Assembly: GCF_027912415.1 (NCBI RefSeq) | Contig: NZ_CP115175.1 | Span: 2,294,001 to 2,358,000 of the forward strand | Reading direction: 5' to 3' | DNA from: Homoserinibacter sp. YIM 151385 | GTDB lineage: Bacteria > Actinomycetota > Actinomycetes > Actinomycetales > Microbacteriaceae | DNA: 64,000 nt | Shown here: positions 14,903 through 23,691 of the stretch, piece after piece | How the letters are laid out: every line of letters starts with the position of its first letter | Numbering within the stretch: position 1 is the first letter of the stretch | Notes under the pieces: generated by a model | What the model was told of the DNA's origin: nothing | Databases searched by the model: none | Seen by the model: only the letters and a program-made list of their open reading frames with translations | Translations under genes and position numbers: made by a program

Positions 14903-16578
14903 GCACGACGCACACCGATGTCCTCGTGATCGGATCCGGGATGGGCGGCGGCGCCGTCGCGAAGCGGCTCTCGGACCAGGGCATCAAGGTCGTCTGCCTC
15001 GAGCAGGGCGACTGGCTCGACGGCGCGGTGGACTACGCGCACGAGCTCGACAGCTGGGAGCTCGAGAAGCTCCGCGGCTGGTCGTACAACCCGAACGACC
15101 GTCAGCTGGACGAGGACTACCCGGTCTCCGGCCACATCCGCCCGTACCTCTTCAACACGGTCGGCGGCAGCACCGTCTGCTACGGCGGGCACTGGCCGCG
15201 CTACAAGCCGGTCGACTTCCGCAAGGGCACCGAGCACGGCGTCGAGGGCACGATCGACTGGCCGATCTCCTACGAGGAGCTCGCCCCCTTCTACGACATC
15301 AACGACGCCGAGATGGGGATCTCGGGCGTGCCCGGCGACCCCGCCTACCCGCCGCGGCCCGGCGCCCCGCGGGACGAGACGACGCGCCCCGGCAAGCTCG
15401 GCCTCCGACTCTCGAAGGGCTTCGACGAGCTCGGCTGGCACTGGTGGCCGAGCGACAACGCCATCATCACGCGCGACCGGCCCGGGCGCCTCGCCTGCAA
15501 CGAATGCGGGCAGTGCCTCAACGGCTGCCCGCGCGGCTCGCTCGGCGGCGTCCACGTCGCCTACTGGCCGCAGGCGCTCGCGAACGGGGTCGACCTGCGC
15601 ACCCGCGCCCGCGTGGAGAAGATCGAGGTCCGCGACGGCCGCACCACGGGGGCCGTCTACATCGACCGCCGCACGGGGGAGCGCCACCGCGTCACCGCCG
15701 ACATCGTCGTCCTCTCCGCGAGCGGCCTCGGCACGCCCCGCATCCTCTTCATGTCGGAGCAGAAGGGCTTCGAGAACGGCCTCGCGAACGGCAACGACCT
15801 CGTCGGCCGGCACCTCATGCACCACAGCTACGCGAACTGCGACGTCTGGTTCGACGAGCCGATCGAGGGCTACAAGGCCTCCTTCGGGGCGCCCTTCTAC
15901 TCGCAGGAGTTCTACGACACCGACCCGACGCGCAGCTTCGTCAACGGCTTCACGATGCAGGTCGGCCGCTCCTACGGCGCCGCCTTCACCGCGACCGGCT
16001 CGCACACCCGCGAGCCGATCGGCTGGGGCCCCGGGCACCGCCGCCGCTTCGACGAGGACTTCGGCAACCAGCTGCTCGTCTACGTGCTCGCGGAGGACCT
16101 GCCCGTCTACGGCAACCGGGTCACCCTCGACCACTCGACGACCGACTCCTCCGGCCTCCCCGGCCTGACGGTCGACTTCACGCCGCACCAGAACGACATC
16201 GACCTCACGAACTACGGGGTCGAGCGGCTCGAGGAGGTCGCGAAGGCCGCCGGGGCCTCGCGGGTGCGCTCGACGGGACACCAGGACGTCAACCCCGGCT
16301 GGCACCTCATGGGCACCGCGCGCATGGGCAACACCCCCGAGGACTCCACGACGAACAAGTGGAACCAGACCTGGGAGGTGCCGAACCTCTTCATCGTCGA
16401 CGGCTCCTCGCTCACGACCGGCGCCGCCGTCAACCCGACCCCCACGATCGGCGCGCTCGCGGTGCGCGTCGCGGCCTACATCGCCGAGCACGGCGCCGCC
16501 ATCCGCGACCAGCGCACGACGCCCTCGAACGCCGAGGCGCCGGGACTCGACCACAGGAAGGTGCGCATCGATGTCTGA
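14899..16578 (+). CDS. GMC-family FAD-dependent dehydrogenase, large subunit
   Basis: 559 aa. The FAD loop IGSGMGGGAVAKRL is at residues about 10-23. A cysteine-rich stretch, CNECGQCLNGCPRGS, lies near residue 200 as in the fructose- and gluconate-dehydrogenase subgroup, where the cysteines can bind an iron-sulfur cluster. The C-terminal GMC domain has GWHLMGTARMG and the AAVNPTPTIGALA end. With the subunit at 14285-14902 it forms a two-subunit alcohol or sugar dehydrogenase. No signal peptide is present. The following ALDH gene overlaps by 8 bp, which suggests alcohol to aldehyde to acid conversion, an inference. Confidence 0.9.
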   Translation: MSTTHTDVLVIGSGMGGGAVAKRLSDQGIKVVCLEQGDWLDGAVDYAHELDSWELEKLRGWSYNPNDRQLDEDYPVSGHIRPYLFNTVGGSTVCYGGHWPRYKPVDFRKGTEHGVEGTIDWPISYEELAPFYDINDAEMGISGVPGDPAYPPRPGAPRDETTRPGKLGLRLSKGFDELGWHWWPSDNAIITRDRPGRLACNECGQCLNGCPRGSLGGVHVAYWPQALANGVDLRTRARVEKIEVRDGRTTGAVYIDRRTGERHRVTADIVVLSASGLGTPRILFMSEQKGFENGLANGNDLVGRHLMHHSYANCDVWFDEPIEGYKASFGAPFYSQEFYDTDPTRSFVNGFTMQVGRSYGAAFTATGSHTREPIGWGPGHRRRFDEDFGNQLLVYVLAEDLPVYGNRVTLDHSTTDSSGLPGLTVDFTPHQNDIDLTNYGVERLEEVAKAAGASRVRSTGHQDVNPGWHLMGTARMGNTPEDSTTNKWNQTWEVPNLFIVDGSSLTTGAAVNPTPTIGALAVRVAAYIAEHGAAIRDQRTTPSNAEAPGLDHRKVRIDV

Positions 16579-18031
16579 GCAGATCACCACCTCGCCCCTG
16601 CTCCTCGCGGGGCGGTGGACCGAGGGCGCCGGCGGCGCGACCGTCGACGTCGAGAACCCGGCCGACGAGGGGCTCGCGGGCCGCGTCGCGGTCGCGACGG
16701 AGGCGGATGTGGAGTCCGCCGTCCGCGAGGCGACGCGCGCGCAGCGCGCCTGGGGCGCCACCCCCGCCGTCGAGCGGGCGGCGGTCCTCCTCCGCCTCGC
16801 CGAGCTCATCGAGCGCGACGGCGAGCGGCTCGCCCGCATCGTCGTCTCGGAGGTCGGCAAGCCGATCCGCGAGGCGCGCGGCGAGGTCGGCGGGGCGGCG
16901 AACTTCTGCCGCTACTTCGCGGGCCTCGCGACCTCGCAGGGCGGCGAGATCATGCCGGCCGCCCGCCGCGACGCGGAGGTCCTCGTGCGCCGCGAGCCGA
17001 TCGGCGTCGTCGGGGCGATCATCCCCTGGAACTTCCCGCTCGCCCTCACGACCCGCAAGCTCGCACCCGCCCTCGCCGCGGGCAACGCGATCGTGCTGAA
17101 GCCGGCCGAGCTGACGCCGCTCTCGGCGCTCGCGATCGCGGAGCTCGCGATCGAGGCGGGCGTGCCCGAGGGCATCCTCTCGGTGCTCCCAGGGCCCGGC
17201 TCCGTGATCGGCGCCGCCATCGTGCGGACGCCGGGCGTCGGCCTCGTGACGATGACGGGCAGCGTGCGCGCCGGCCGCTCGATCCTGCACGGCGCGGCCG
17301 AGCGCATCATCCCGGCCTCCCTCGAGCTCGGCGGCAAGGCCCCCTTCATCGTCTTCGCCGACGCCGACCTCGAGCAGGCCGTCGCGTCGGCGGTCGCGAC
17401 GCGCATGATGAACAACGGCCAGGCCTGCGTCTGCAACGAGCGCACCTACGTCGAGGCCTCGATCCACGGCGAGTTCGTGGAGCGCTACACGGCCGCCCTC
17501 GAGGCGCTCGTCGTCGGCGACCCGAGCGCCGAGGCGACCGAGGTCGGCCCCAAGGTCTCGGCGCCCGAGCTCGCGAACGTGGAGCGGATCGTGGACGCCG
17601 CGGTCGCCGCCGGCGCGAAGCTCGTGACGGGCGGCTCCCGGCTCACGGGCGCCGGCTACGAGCGCGGCCACTGGTACGCGCCGACGCTCCTCACCGAGGT
17701 CGCCGCCGACTCCCCCGTCCTCCGCGAGGAGGTCTTCGGGCCGGTCACGCCGATCGTCGCCTTCGCCGACGAGGCGGAGGCCGTGCGCATGGCCAACGAC
17801 ACCGAGTTCGGCCTGAGCTCCTACCTCTACACGAACGACTACGGCCGCGTCATGCGGATGACGGCGGCGCTCGAGAGCGGCGAGGTCTTCGTCAACCGCG
17901 GGGGACCCGAGGAGGTCGTCGGATTCCACGCCGGCTGGGGCGAGAGCGGGCTCGGCGGCGACGACGGCACGCACGGCTTCGAGCTGTACTCGCGCCGCAA
18001 GACCGTCTACGCGAGCTGGGGAGGTGCGTGA
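16571..18031 (+). CDS. NAD(P)-dependent aldehyde dehydrogenase
   Basis: 486 aa, standard ALDH length. The cofactor-binding stretch IIPWNFPLAL, general base E252 in LELGGKAP and nucleophile C286 in NNGQACVC are all present. The run MNNGQACVCNERTYVE and the AEAVRMANDTEFGLSSYLY region resemble the lactaldehyde/glycolaldehyde dehydrogenase (AldA) branch, so a small hydroxy-aldehyde is a reasonable substrate guess. It overlaps the GMC gene by 8 bp upstream and shares one base (TGATG) with the ATPase gene downstream. Confidence 0.9.
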   Translation: MSEQITTSPLLLAGRWTEGAGGATVDVENPADEGLAGRVAVATEADVESAVREATRAQRAWGATPAVERAAVLLRLAELIERDGERLARIVVSEVGKPIREARGEVGGAANFCRYFAGLATSQGGEIMPAARRDAEVLVRREPIGVVGAIIPWNFPLALTTRKLAPALAAGNAIVLKPAELTPLSALAIAELAIEAGVPEGILSVLPGPGSVIGAAIVRTPGVGLVTMTGSVRAGRSILHGAAERIIPASLELGGKAPFIVFADADLEQAVASAVATRMMNNGQACVCNERTYVEASIHGEFVERYTAALEALVVGDPSAEATEVGPKVSAPELANVERIVDAAVAAGAKLVTGGSRLTGAGYERGHWYAPTLLTEVAADSPVLREEVFGPVTPIVAFADEAEAVRMANDTEFGLSSYLYTNDYGRVMRMTAALESGEVFVNRGGPEEVVGFHAGWGESGLGGDDGTHGFELYSRRKTVYASWGGA

Positions 18032-19506
18032 TGGGCGAGCTCGTCGCGACCGGACTCGTGAAGTCCTTCGCCTCGACGACCGTCGTGCGCGGCGTCGACC
18101 TGACCGTCCGGCCGGGCGAGGTGCTCTGCCTCCTCGGCGAGAACGGCGCCGGCAAGTCGACGGTGGCGAAGATGCTCGCGGGCGTCGTCCGCCCCGACGA
18201 GGGCACCATGACCCTCGACGGCGAGGACTACGCACCCGCCACCCCCGCCGCCGCGATCAACGCGGGCGTCGGCCTCATCCACCAGGAGACGAACCTCGTC
18301 CCGAACCTCTCGATCGCCGAGAACGTGTTCCTCGGCCGCCAGCCCACGCGCGGCGGGCGGATCGACCTGCGGCACATGCGCGAGGTCGCGAAGCGCAACC
18401 TCGCCCGCCTCGGCAGCGACCTCGACCCCGACCGGCTCGTCGGCGGCCTCTCGGTCGCCGCGCTGCAGAAGGTCGAGATCGCGAAGGCGCTCGCGCTCGA
18501 GGCGAAGTACCTCCTGCTCGACGAGCCCACCGCGGCCCTCGGCTACGAGGACTCGGAGCAGCTCTTCCAGGTCGTCGACCAGCTCCGCGCGGAGGGCGTC
18601 GGCTTCGTCTTCATCTCGCACCGGCTCGAGGAGATCGCCCGCATCGGCAGCCGCATCGTCGTCATGCGCGACAGCCGCAAGGTGCAGGAGTGGGACACGG
18701 CCGACATCCACCCCGACCGCCTCGTCGAGGCCATGGTCGACCGGCCCATCGACCGCGTCTTCCCCGATCCCGACCCGCACACCGGCGAGACCGTCCTCGA
18801 GGTCCGCGGGCTCAGCCGCCGCGGCGCCTTCCAGGGCGTGGATCTCGACCTCCACGAGGGCGAGATCCTCGGGATCGCGGGCCTCGTCGGGGCCGGACGC
18901 ACCGAGGTCGCCCGCGCGCTGTTCGGCGCGGAGCCGGCCGACTCGGGGACGATCCGCCTGCGCGGCCGCGAGGTCGTCATCCGCTCCCCCAAGGACGCCA
19001 TGCGGGCGGGCATCGCGCTCGTCCCCGAGGACCGCAAGCACGAGGGGCTCCTCCTCGGGCAGACGGTCGCCGAGAACGTGATCGCCGCATCCATGCCGAA
19101 GGCCACCACGGGCGGGCTCCTCCTCCCACGGCGGATCGCCGGCATCGTGCAGCGCATGACCGAGGCCCTCGGCCTCAAGGGGCGCCCCCACCAGCCGGTC
19201 GGGACGCTCTCCGGCGGCAACCAGCAGAAGGTCGTCATCGCCAAGTGGCTCCTCACGGAGCCGGCGGTCGTGATCTTCGACGAGCCGACGCGAGGCATCG
19301 ACGTCGGCGCCAAGGAGTCCGTCTACCAGCTGATCACCGAGCTCGCCCACCGCGGCGCGAGCGTCATCGTCATCTCATCCGAGCTCCCGGAGGTGTTGGG
19401 ATTGTCTCACCGCGTACTCGTCCTGTCCCGTGGAAAGGTCACGGGCGTCCTCGACCGAGCGGAGGCCACGCAGGAGCGGGCCATGCAGCTGGCGGTGGCC
19501 TCGTGA
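18031..19506 (+). CDS. Sugar-type ABC transporter ATP-binding protein (RbsA class), second system
   Basis: 491 aa with two ATPase domains. The first has GENGAGKST and LLLDEPTAAL. The second has the altered Walker A GLVGAGRTE, LSGGNQQK and FDEPTRGIDVG. It is only distantly similar to the ATPase at 8357-9901, so the two transporters are not a recent duplication. It ends in a GTGA overlap with the permease gene. The position directly after the dehydrogenases indicates that import and oxidation of the same compound are co-regulated. Confidence 0.92.
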   Translation: MGELVATGLVKSFASTTVVRGVDLTVRPGEVLCLLGENGAGKSTVAKMLAGVVRPDEGTMTLDGEDYAPATPAAAINAGVGLIHQETNLVPNLSIAENVFLGRQPTRGGRIDLRHMREVAKRNLARLGSDLDPDRLVGGLSVAALQKVEIAKALALEAKYLLLDEPTAALGYEDSEQLFQVVDQLRAEGVGFVFISHRLEEIARIGSRIVVMRDSRKVQEWDTADIHPDRLVEAMVDRPIDRVFPDPDPHTGETVLEVRGLSRRGAFQGVDLDLHEGEILGIAGLVGAGRTEVARALFGAEPADSGTIRLRGREVVIRSPKDAMRAGIALVPEDRKHEGLLLGQTVAENVIAASMPKATTGGLLLPRRIAGIVQRMTEALGLKGRPHQPVGTLSGGNQQKVVIAKWLLTEPAVVIFDEPTRGIDVGAKESVYQLITELAHRGASVIVISSELPEVLGLSHRVLVLSRGKVTGVLDRAEATQERAMQLAVAS

Positions 19507-20525
19507 GCGCCCCGCAGACCGCGACCCCGTCCACCTCGGACGACGCGCCCCGCGGCGGCGCCGTCGGGAAGGTCATCGGCTCCGCCCGCCGCTTCGGCGC
19601 GATCGGGCCGCTCATCAGCCTCGTCGTCCTCGTCGTGCTGCTGAGCCTCCTCTCGCCCTTCTTCCTCGAGGTCAACAACCTCTTCAACGTGTTCCAGCAG
19701 ATCACGGTGCTCGCGATCATCGCGCTCGGCGCGACCATGGTGATCGTCTCGGGCGGCATCGACCTCTCGGTCGGCTCCGTCGCGGCGCTGAGCGGCATGG
19801 TCGCGGGTGTCGCCTTCGGGCAGCTCGGGCTGCCGATGGAGCTCTCGCTCGTGCTCTCGCTGCTCGTCGGCGCCGCCGCCGGGCTCGTGAACGGCCTCCT
19901 CATCGTGCTCGGCAAGGTGCCGCCCTTCGTGGCGACGCTCGCCATGCTCTCGGTGGCGCGCGGCATCACGCTCGTGCTCAGCAACGGGCAGCCGGTCTCC
20001 GGCTTCCCCGACTGGTTCCGCGAGATCGGCACCTTCGACCTCTTCGGGGTCATCCCCGGCGTCGTCATCCTCGTCGCGGTGCTCTACGCGGCCGGCTCCT
20101 TCTACCTGCGCTTCCGCCCCGCCGGGCGCTCGATCTACGCGGTCGGCGGCAGCGAGGAGGTCGCGCGGCTCTCCGGCGTCAACGTCGGGCTCCTCAAGAT
20201 CCGCGTCTACACGATCGCGGGCGCCCTCGCCGGGCTCGGCGGCCTCGTCCTCACCTCGCGCCTCAACTCGGCGCAGCCGACGGCGGGCTCGGGCCTCGAG
20301 CTCGACGTCATCGCGGCGGTCGTCATCGGCGGCACGAGCCTCTCGGGCGGCGTCGGCACCGTGATCGGCACGCTCATCGGGGCGCTCATCATCGGCGTCC
20401 TCCGCAACGGCCTCAACCTCCTGGACGTCTCCTCGTTCTGGCAGCAGGTCGTCATCGGCGCCGTCATCGCGGGCGCCGTCATGGTCGACACGCTCGGCCG
20501 ACGCGCCCGGCGACGGCGGCCCTGA
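19503..20525 (+). CDS. Sugar-type ABC transporter permease (RbsC class), second system
   Basis: 340 aa from GTG 19503, which overlaps the ATPase stop. About ten membrane segments begin near residue 37. The class motif IVSGGIDLSVGSVAA and the ATPase-contact loop EEVARLSGVNVGLLK are clear. GGTSLSGGVGTVIGTLIGALI near the C-terminus is typical of RbsC. It works with the ATPase before it and the binding protein after it. Confidence 0.92.
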   Translation: MSAPQTATPSTSDDAPRGGAVGKVIGSARRFGAIGPLISLVVLVVLLSLLSPFFLEVNNLFNVFQQITVLAIIALGATMVIVSGGIDLSVGSVAALSGMVAGVAFGQLGLPMELSLVLSLLVGAAAGLVNGLLIVLGKVPPFVATLAMLSVARGITLVLSNGQPVSGFPDWFREIGTFDLFGVIPGVVILVAVLYAAGSFYLRFRPAGRSIYAVGGSEEVARLSGVNVGLLKIRVYTIAGALAGLGGLVLTSRLNSAQPTAGSGLELDVIAAVVIGGTSLSGGVGTVIGTLIGALIIGVLRNGLNLLDVSSFWQQVVIGAVIAGAVMVDTLGRRARRRRP

Positions 20526-20616
20526 CCCGCTCGACCATCCGTCCACCCCTCCCATCGCACCATCTCAGGCACCACCTCCCGCACCATCCCGAACACAGGA
20601 AGCAAAGGAGCTCTCC

Positions 20617-21552
20617 ATGAAGAAGCTGATCGCCGTGGGCGCCATCGCCCTCAGCGCCGTCGCCCTCGCCGGCTGCAACGCCGCCGGCAACGGCGGCGAC
20701 CCGGATGCCGTCACCGTCGGCATCTCGATGTCCACCCTCGAGAACCCGTTCTTCGGCACCGTCAAGGACGGCGCCGTCGCCTACGCCGACGAGGAGGGTC
20801 TCAAGACGCTCGTCGCCGACGCGCAGAACGACACGCAGAAGCAGCTCAACGACGTCCAGGACCTCATCACGAAGGGCGCGGACGTCATCGTCCTCAACCC
20901 CGTGGAGCCGGAGTCCGCGACGCCGATCGTCGAGCTCGCCAACTCGCGCGACATCCCCGTCATCACGGTCGACCGCAGCTCGGCCGGCGGCGAGGTCGCC
21001 TCGCACATCGCGAGCGACAACGTCCTCGGCGGCGAGCTCATCTGCGAGTGGCTCGGCGAGCACCTCGAGGGCGGCGAGGGGAAGCTCGCGGTCCTCGAGG
21101 GGATCTCGGGCACCTCGCCCGAGCTCGACCGCGACAAGGGCTGCAACCAGGCGCTCGAGGCCTTCCCCGGGATCGAGGAGGTCGCCAGCCAGCCCGCCGA
21201 CTGGGACCGCGAGAAGGGCTATACCGTCACGCAGAACATCCTGCAGGCGAACCCGGGCCTCGACGCGGTCTTCGGCCGCAACGACCTCGCCGCGCTCGGC
21301 GCGGTGGAGGCCCTGCAGCAGGCCGGCAAGCTCGCCGACGTGACCGTCATCTCCTTCGACGGCATCGCCGACGCGCTCGAGTCGATCAAGGCGGGCGAGC
21401 TCTCGGCGACGGTCGTTCAGGACCCGATCCTCATGGGCGAGACGGCGATCGACACCGCGGTCGCGCTCGCGGCCGGCGAGGACGTCGAGAAGATCCAGAA
21501 CCTCGAGGTCAAGGTCGCCGACGCCGACAACATCGACGAGTTCCTGAAGTAG
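20617..21552 (+). CDS. Sugar-type ABC transporter substrate-binding lipoprotein (RbsB class), second system
   Basis: 311 aa with a lipoprotein signal (MKKLIAVGAIALSAVALAGC, lipobox LAGC). The mature protein is close to classical RbsB in layout: VGISMSTLENPFFG at the first strand, IVLNPVEPESATPIV around the cleft, and GRNDLAALGAVEALQQAGK near the end. The ENPFF and DRSS motifs resemble binding proteins for ribose, allose and related sugars. An AAAGGAG ribosome site precedes the ATG. A perfect 18-bp hairpin starts 7 bp after the stop. Confidence 0.9.
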   Translation: MKKLIAVGAIALSAVALAGCNAAGNGGDPDAVTVGISMSTLENPFFGTVKDGAVAYADEEGLKTLVADAQNDTQKQLNDVQDLITKGADVIVLNPVEPESATPIVELANSRDIPVITVDRSSAGGEVASHIASDNVLGGELICEWLGEHLEGGEGKLAVLEGISGTSPELDRDKGCNQALEAFPGIEEVASQPADWDREKGYTVTQNILQANPGLDAVFGRNDLAALGAVEALQQAGKLADVTVISFDGIADALESIKAGELSATVVQDPILMGETAIDTAVALAAGEDVEKIQNLEVKVADADNIDEFLK

Positions 21553-21559
21553 GGGCTCT

Positions 21560-21601
21560 GCGGTCCGGGCGGCGGCGAGCCATCGCCGCCGCCCGGACCG
21601 C
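21560..21601 (+). terminator. Strong hairpin directly after the binding-protein gene
   Basis: GCGGTCCGGGCGGCGGCG pairs perfectly with its complement (18 bp) around a 6-nt loop. It stands between the binding-protein gene and the regulator/kinase genes on the same strand. It may be a partial terminator or an mRNA 3-prime stabiliser rather than the absolute operon end. Confidence 0.7.
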
Positions 21602-21655
21602 ACTCCGGCGCCGCGCGCGCCGCACCGCGAGCCGAGACGAGCGAGGAGGACGAGC

Positions 21656-22417
21656 GTGACCGATCCGACGCAGGGCTGGACCCCGGTCCGCAAGGTCCGC
21701 GCCCACGAGCAGGTGATGGCGCAGATCGAGCAGCGCATCCTCGACGGCGAGCTCGCCGCGGGCGACCACCTCCCCAACGAGCGCGACCTCTCGGCGATGC
21801 TCGGCGTCAGCCGGCCCTCGCTCCGCGAGTCGCTGCGCGTCTTCGAGGCGCTCGGGATCGTCGAGATCCGGCGCGGCGGAGAGGGCGGCTCCGTCCTCGC
21901 GGGGGAGCCCGGCCCCGCCTTCGTGAACCTGCTGAAGCTGCAGCTCGCGCTCGGGCAGTTCAGCCCCCACGACGTGCTCGACACCCGCGTCGCCCTCGAG
22001 ACCTGGAGCTGCCACGAGGCCGCCAGGAGGGCGACCCCCGAGGACCATGCGGCGCTCGCCGCGATCCTCGACGAGATGGACGACCCCGAGATCTCGGCGG
22101 GCGAGTTCAACCGGCTCGACGCCGCCTTCCACGTCCTCATCGCGGAGGCCTCCACGAACGCGCTCTCCGCGCACCTCATGCAGTCGCTGCGGATCGCGAT
22201 CAACCGGCAGATGATCGACGCCTACGCGCGCCTCGACGACTGGCGCGAGACCGCGAAGACGGTGCGCGCCGAGCATCGGCGGATCCTCGAGCTGATCCGG
22301 CAGCGCGACTCGGCGGGGGCCTCGGACGCGGTCCGCGACCACATCGCGTCGTTCTACGCGCTCGGCGGGCTCTCGCGGGAGGCCGCGGCGGCCCCGGACG
22401 GCGGGGCGCGCCCGTGA
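21656..22417 (+). CDS. GntR-family transcriptional regulator (FadR subfamily, FCD domain)
   Basis: 253 aa from a GTG start with GAGGAGG upstream. The winged helix (about 15-80) includes the LPNERDLSAMLGVSRPSLRE core and the wing RRGGEGGSV. The FCD domain (about 95-235) has the helical pattern with DTRVALE and DAAFHVLIAEAS. It is translationally coupled to the kinase gene (GTGA overlap), so it probably senses an acid intermediate of this pathway. The palindrome GGTCTGACC at 12871-12879 is a candidate site. Confidence 0.87.
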   Translation: MTDPTQGWTPVRKVRAHEQVMAQIEQRILDGELAAGDHLPNERDLSAMLGVSRPSLRESLRVFEALGIVEIRRGGEGGSVLAGEPGPAFVNLLKLQLALGQFSPHDVLDTRVALETWSCHEAARRATPEDHAALAAILDEMDDPEISAGEFNRLDAAFHVLIAEASTNALSAHLMQSLRIAINRQMIDAYARLDDWRETAKTVRAEHRRILELIRQRDSAGASDAVRDHIASFYALGGLSREAAAAPDGGARP

Positions 22418-23691
22418 AGACCATCGTCCTCGACGACGACCCCACCGGCACGCAGTCCGCGAGCGGCGTGCGCGTGCTCCTCGAGCACGGTGCCGAGCTC
22501 CTGGAGGCGGCCCTCCACGAGGCGTCCGCCGTCTACGTCCAGACCAACAGCCGCGCCCTCGACGAGGCGGCCGCCGTCGCGCTCGTCGCCCGCATCCGCG
22601 AGGAGGGGATGACGGCCGCCGCGCGCCTCGGGGAGCCGGTCCGCTTCGTGCTCCGCGGCGACTCGACGCTCCGCGGCCACGTCTTCGCCGAGACCGAGGT
22701 GCTGCTCGATGCGGAGCCCGGCGCGATCATGCTCTTCGTGCCCGCCTTCCCGGACGGCGGGCGCACGACCCGCGACGGCATCCACCTCGTCCGGCAGGGC
22801 GGACGCGAGGTGCCGGCGGGCGAGACCGAGTACGCGCGCGACCCGGTCTTCCCGTTCCGGGCGTCGCGGCTCGCCGACTACGTGCGCGAGAAGTCGGCGC
22901 GTCCGCCGGTGCCGGTCGCGATCGGCGAGGTGCGCGGCGGGCGGCTCGCGGGGGCCCTGCTCGATGCGGCCCCCGGTTCCGTCGTCGTGCCCGACGCGGA
23001 GGACGACGACGACATCCGGCGGATCGCCCAGGCGGTCCGGGAGGCCGAGGCGGCCGGGGCGGCGATCGTCGTGCGCTCGGCCTCGCCGCTCGCGGCCGAG
23101 CTCGCCGGGGTCGCGAGCGACGGGCACCTCGTGCTCGGGCCCGAGGACCGGCCCGCCCGCGTCCTCCTCGTCTGCGGCTCGCACACCGGCGGCGCGACCG
23201 CGCAGCTCGCACGCCTCGAGCCCTCGCTCGGCCCGCCGCTCGCGGTCCGCACGGCGGCCGCGCTGCGCGACCCCGCCGCCGCGGGCGCCGAGGTCGTGGA
23301 GCCGGCCCTCGAGCGCGTGCGCGCCGGCGGCGTCGCGATCGTCGCCTCCGAGCGCGCCCGCGCCGCCGAGCACGGCACGCTCGACCACGGCGAGCGCGTC
23401 ATGCGCGCCCTCACCGGGGCCGTCGCCGGCATCCTCCCGCACGTGGACGCGGTCGTCGCGAAGGGCGGCATCACCTCGGCCGAGGTCGCCCGCGCCGGGA
23501 TGGGCGCCCGCGACGCCCGGGTGCTCGGGCAGATCCTCCCCGGGATCTCGGCCTGGCGGATGCGCGTCCGCGACGGCCGGGAGATGCTCTACATCGTCGT
23601 GCCGGGCAACGTCGGCGAGGAGGACGCGCTCGAGCGGGTGCTCGCCGCGCTCGGCCTCGGGCCCGGACTCCGCTTCAGCTCGCCGAGCTGA
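22414..23691 (+). CDS. DUF1537 four-carbon acid sugar kinase family protein
   Basis: 425 aa, full length for the family that includes 3-oxo-tetronate kinase (OtnK) and D-threonate/erythronate kinase (DtnK). The N-terminal domain starts KTIVLDDDPTGTQ, the hallmark substrate motif, and contains FVLRGDSTLRGH near residue 80. The C-terminal domain has AKGGITSAEVA and a PGNVGEEDAL nucleotide-binding end. Family members phosphorylate C4 acids made by HIBADH-type dehydrogenases, which fits the two such genes at 101-985 and 1777-2694. No OtnC-type aldolase/decarboxylase is in view. Its last 17 bp overlap the convergent LacI gene. Confidence 0.88.
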   Translation: MKTIVLDDDPTGTQSASGVRVLLEHGAELLEAALHEASAVYVQTNSRALDEAAAVALVARIREEGMTAAARLGEPVRFVLRGDSTLRGHVFAETEVLLDAEPGAIMLFVPAFPDGGRTTRDGIHLVRQGGREVPAGETEYARDPVFPFRASRLADYVREKSARPPVPVAIGEVRGGRLAGALLDAAPGSVVVPDAEDDDDIRRIAQAVREAEAAGAAIVVRSASPLAAELAGVASDGHLVLGPEDRPARVLLVCGSHTGGATAQLARLEPSLGPPLAVRTAAALRDPAAAGAEVVEPALERVRAGGVAIVASERARAAEHGTLDHGERVMRALTGAVAGILPHVDAVVAKGGITSAEVARAGMGARDARVLGQILPGISAWRMRVRDGREMLYIVVPGNVGEEDALERVLAALGLGPGLRFSSPS

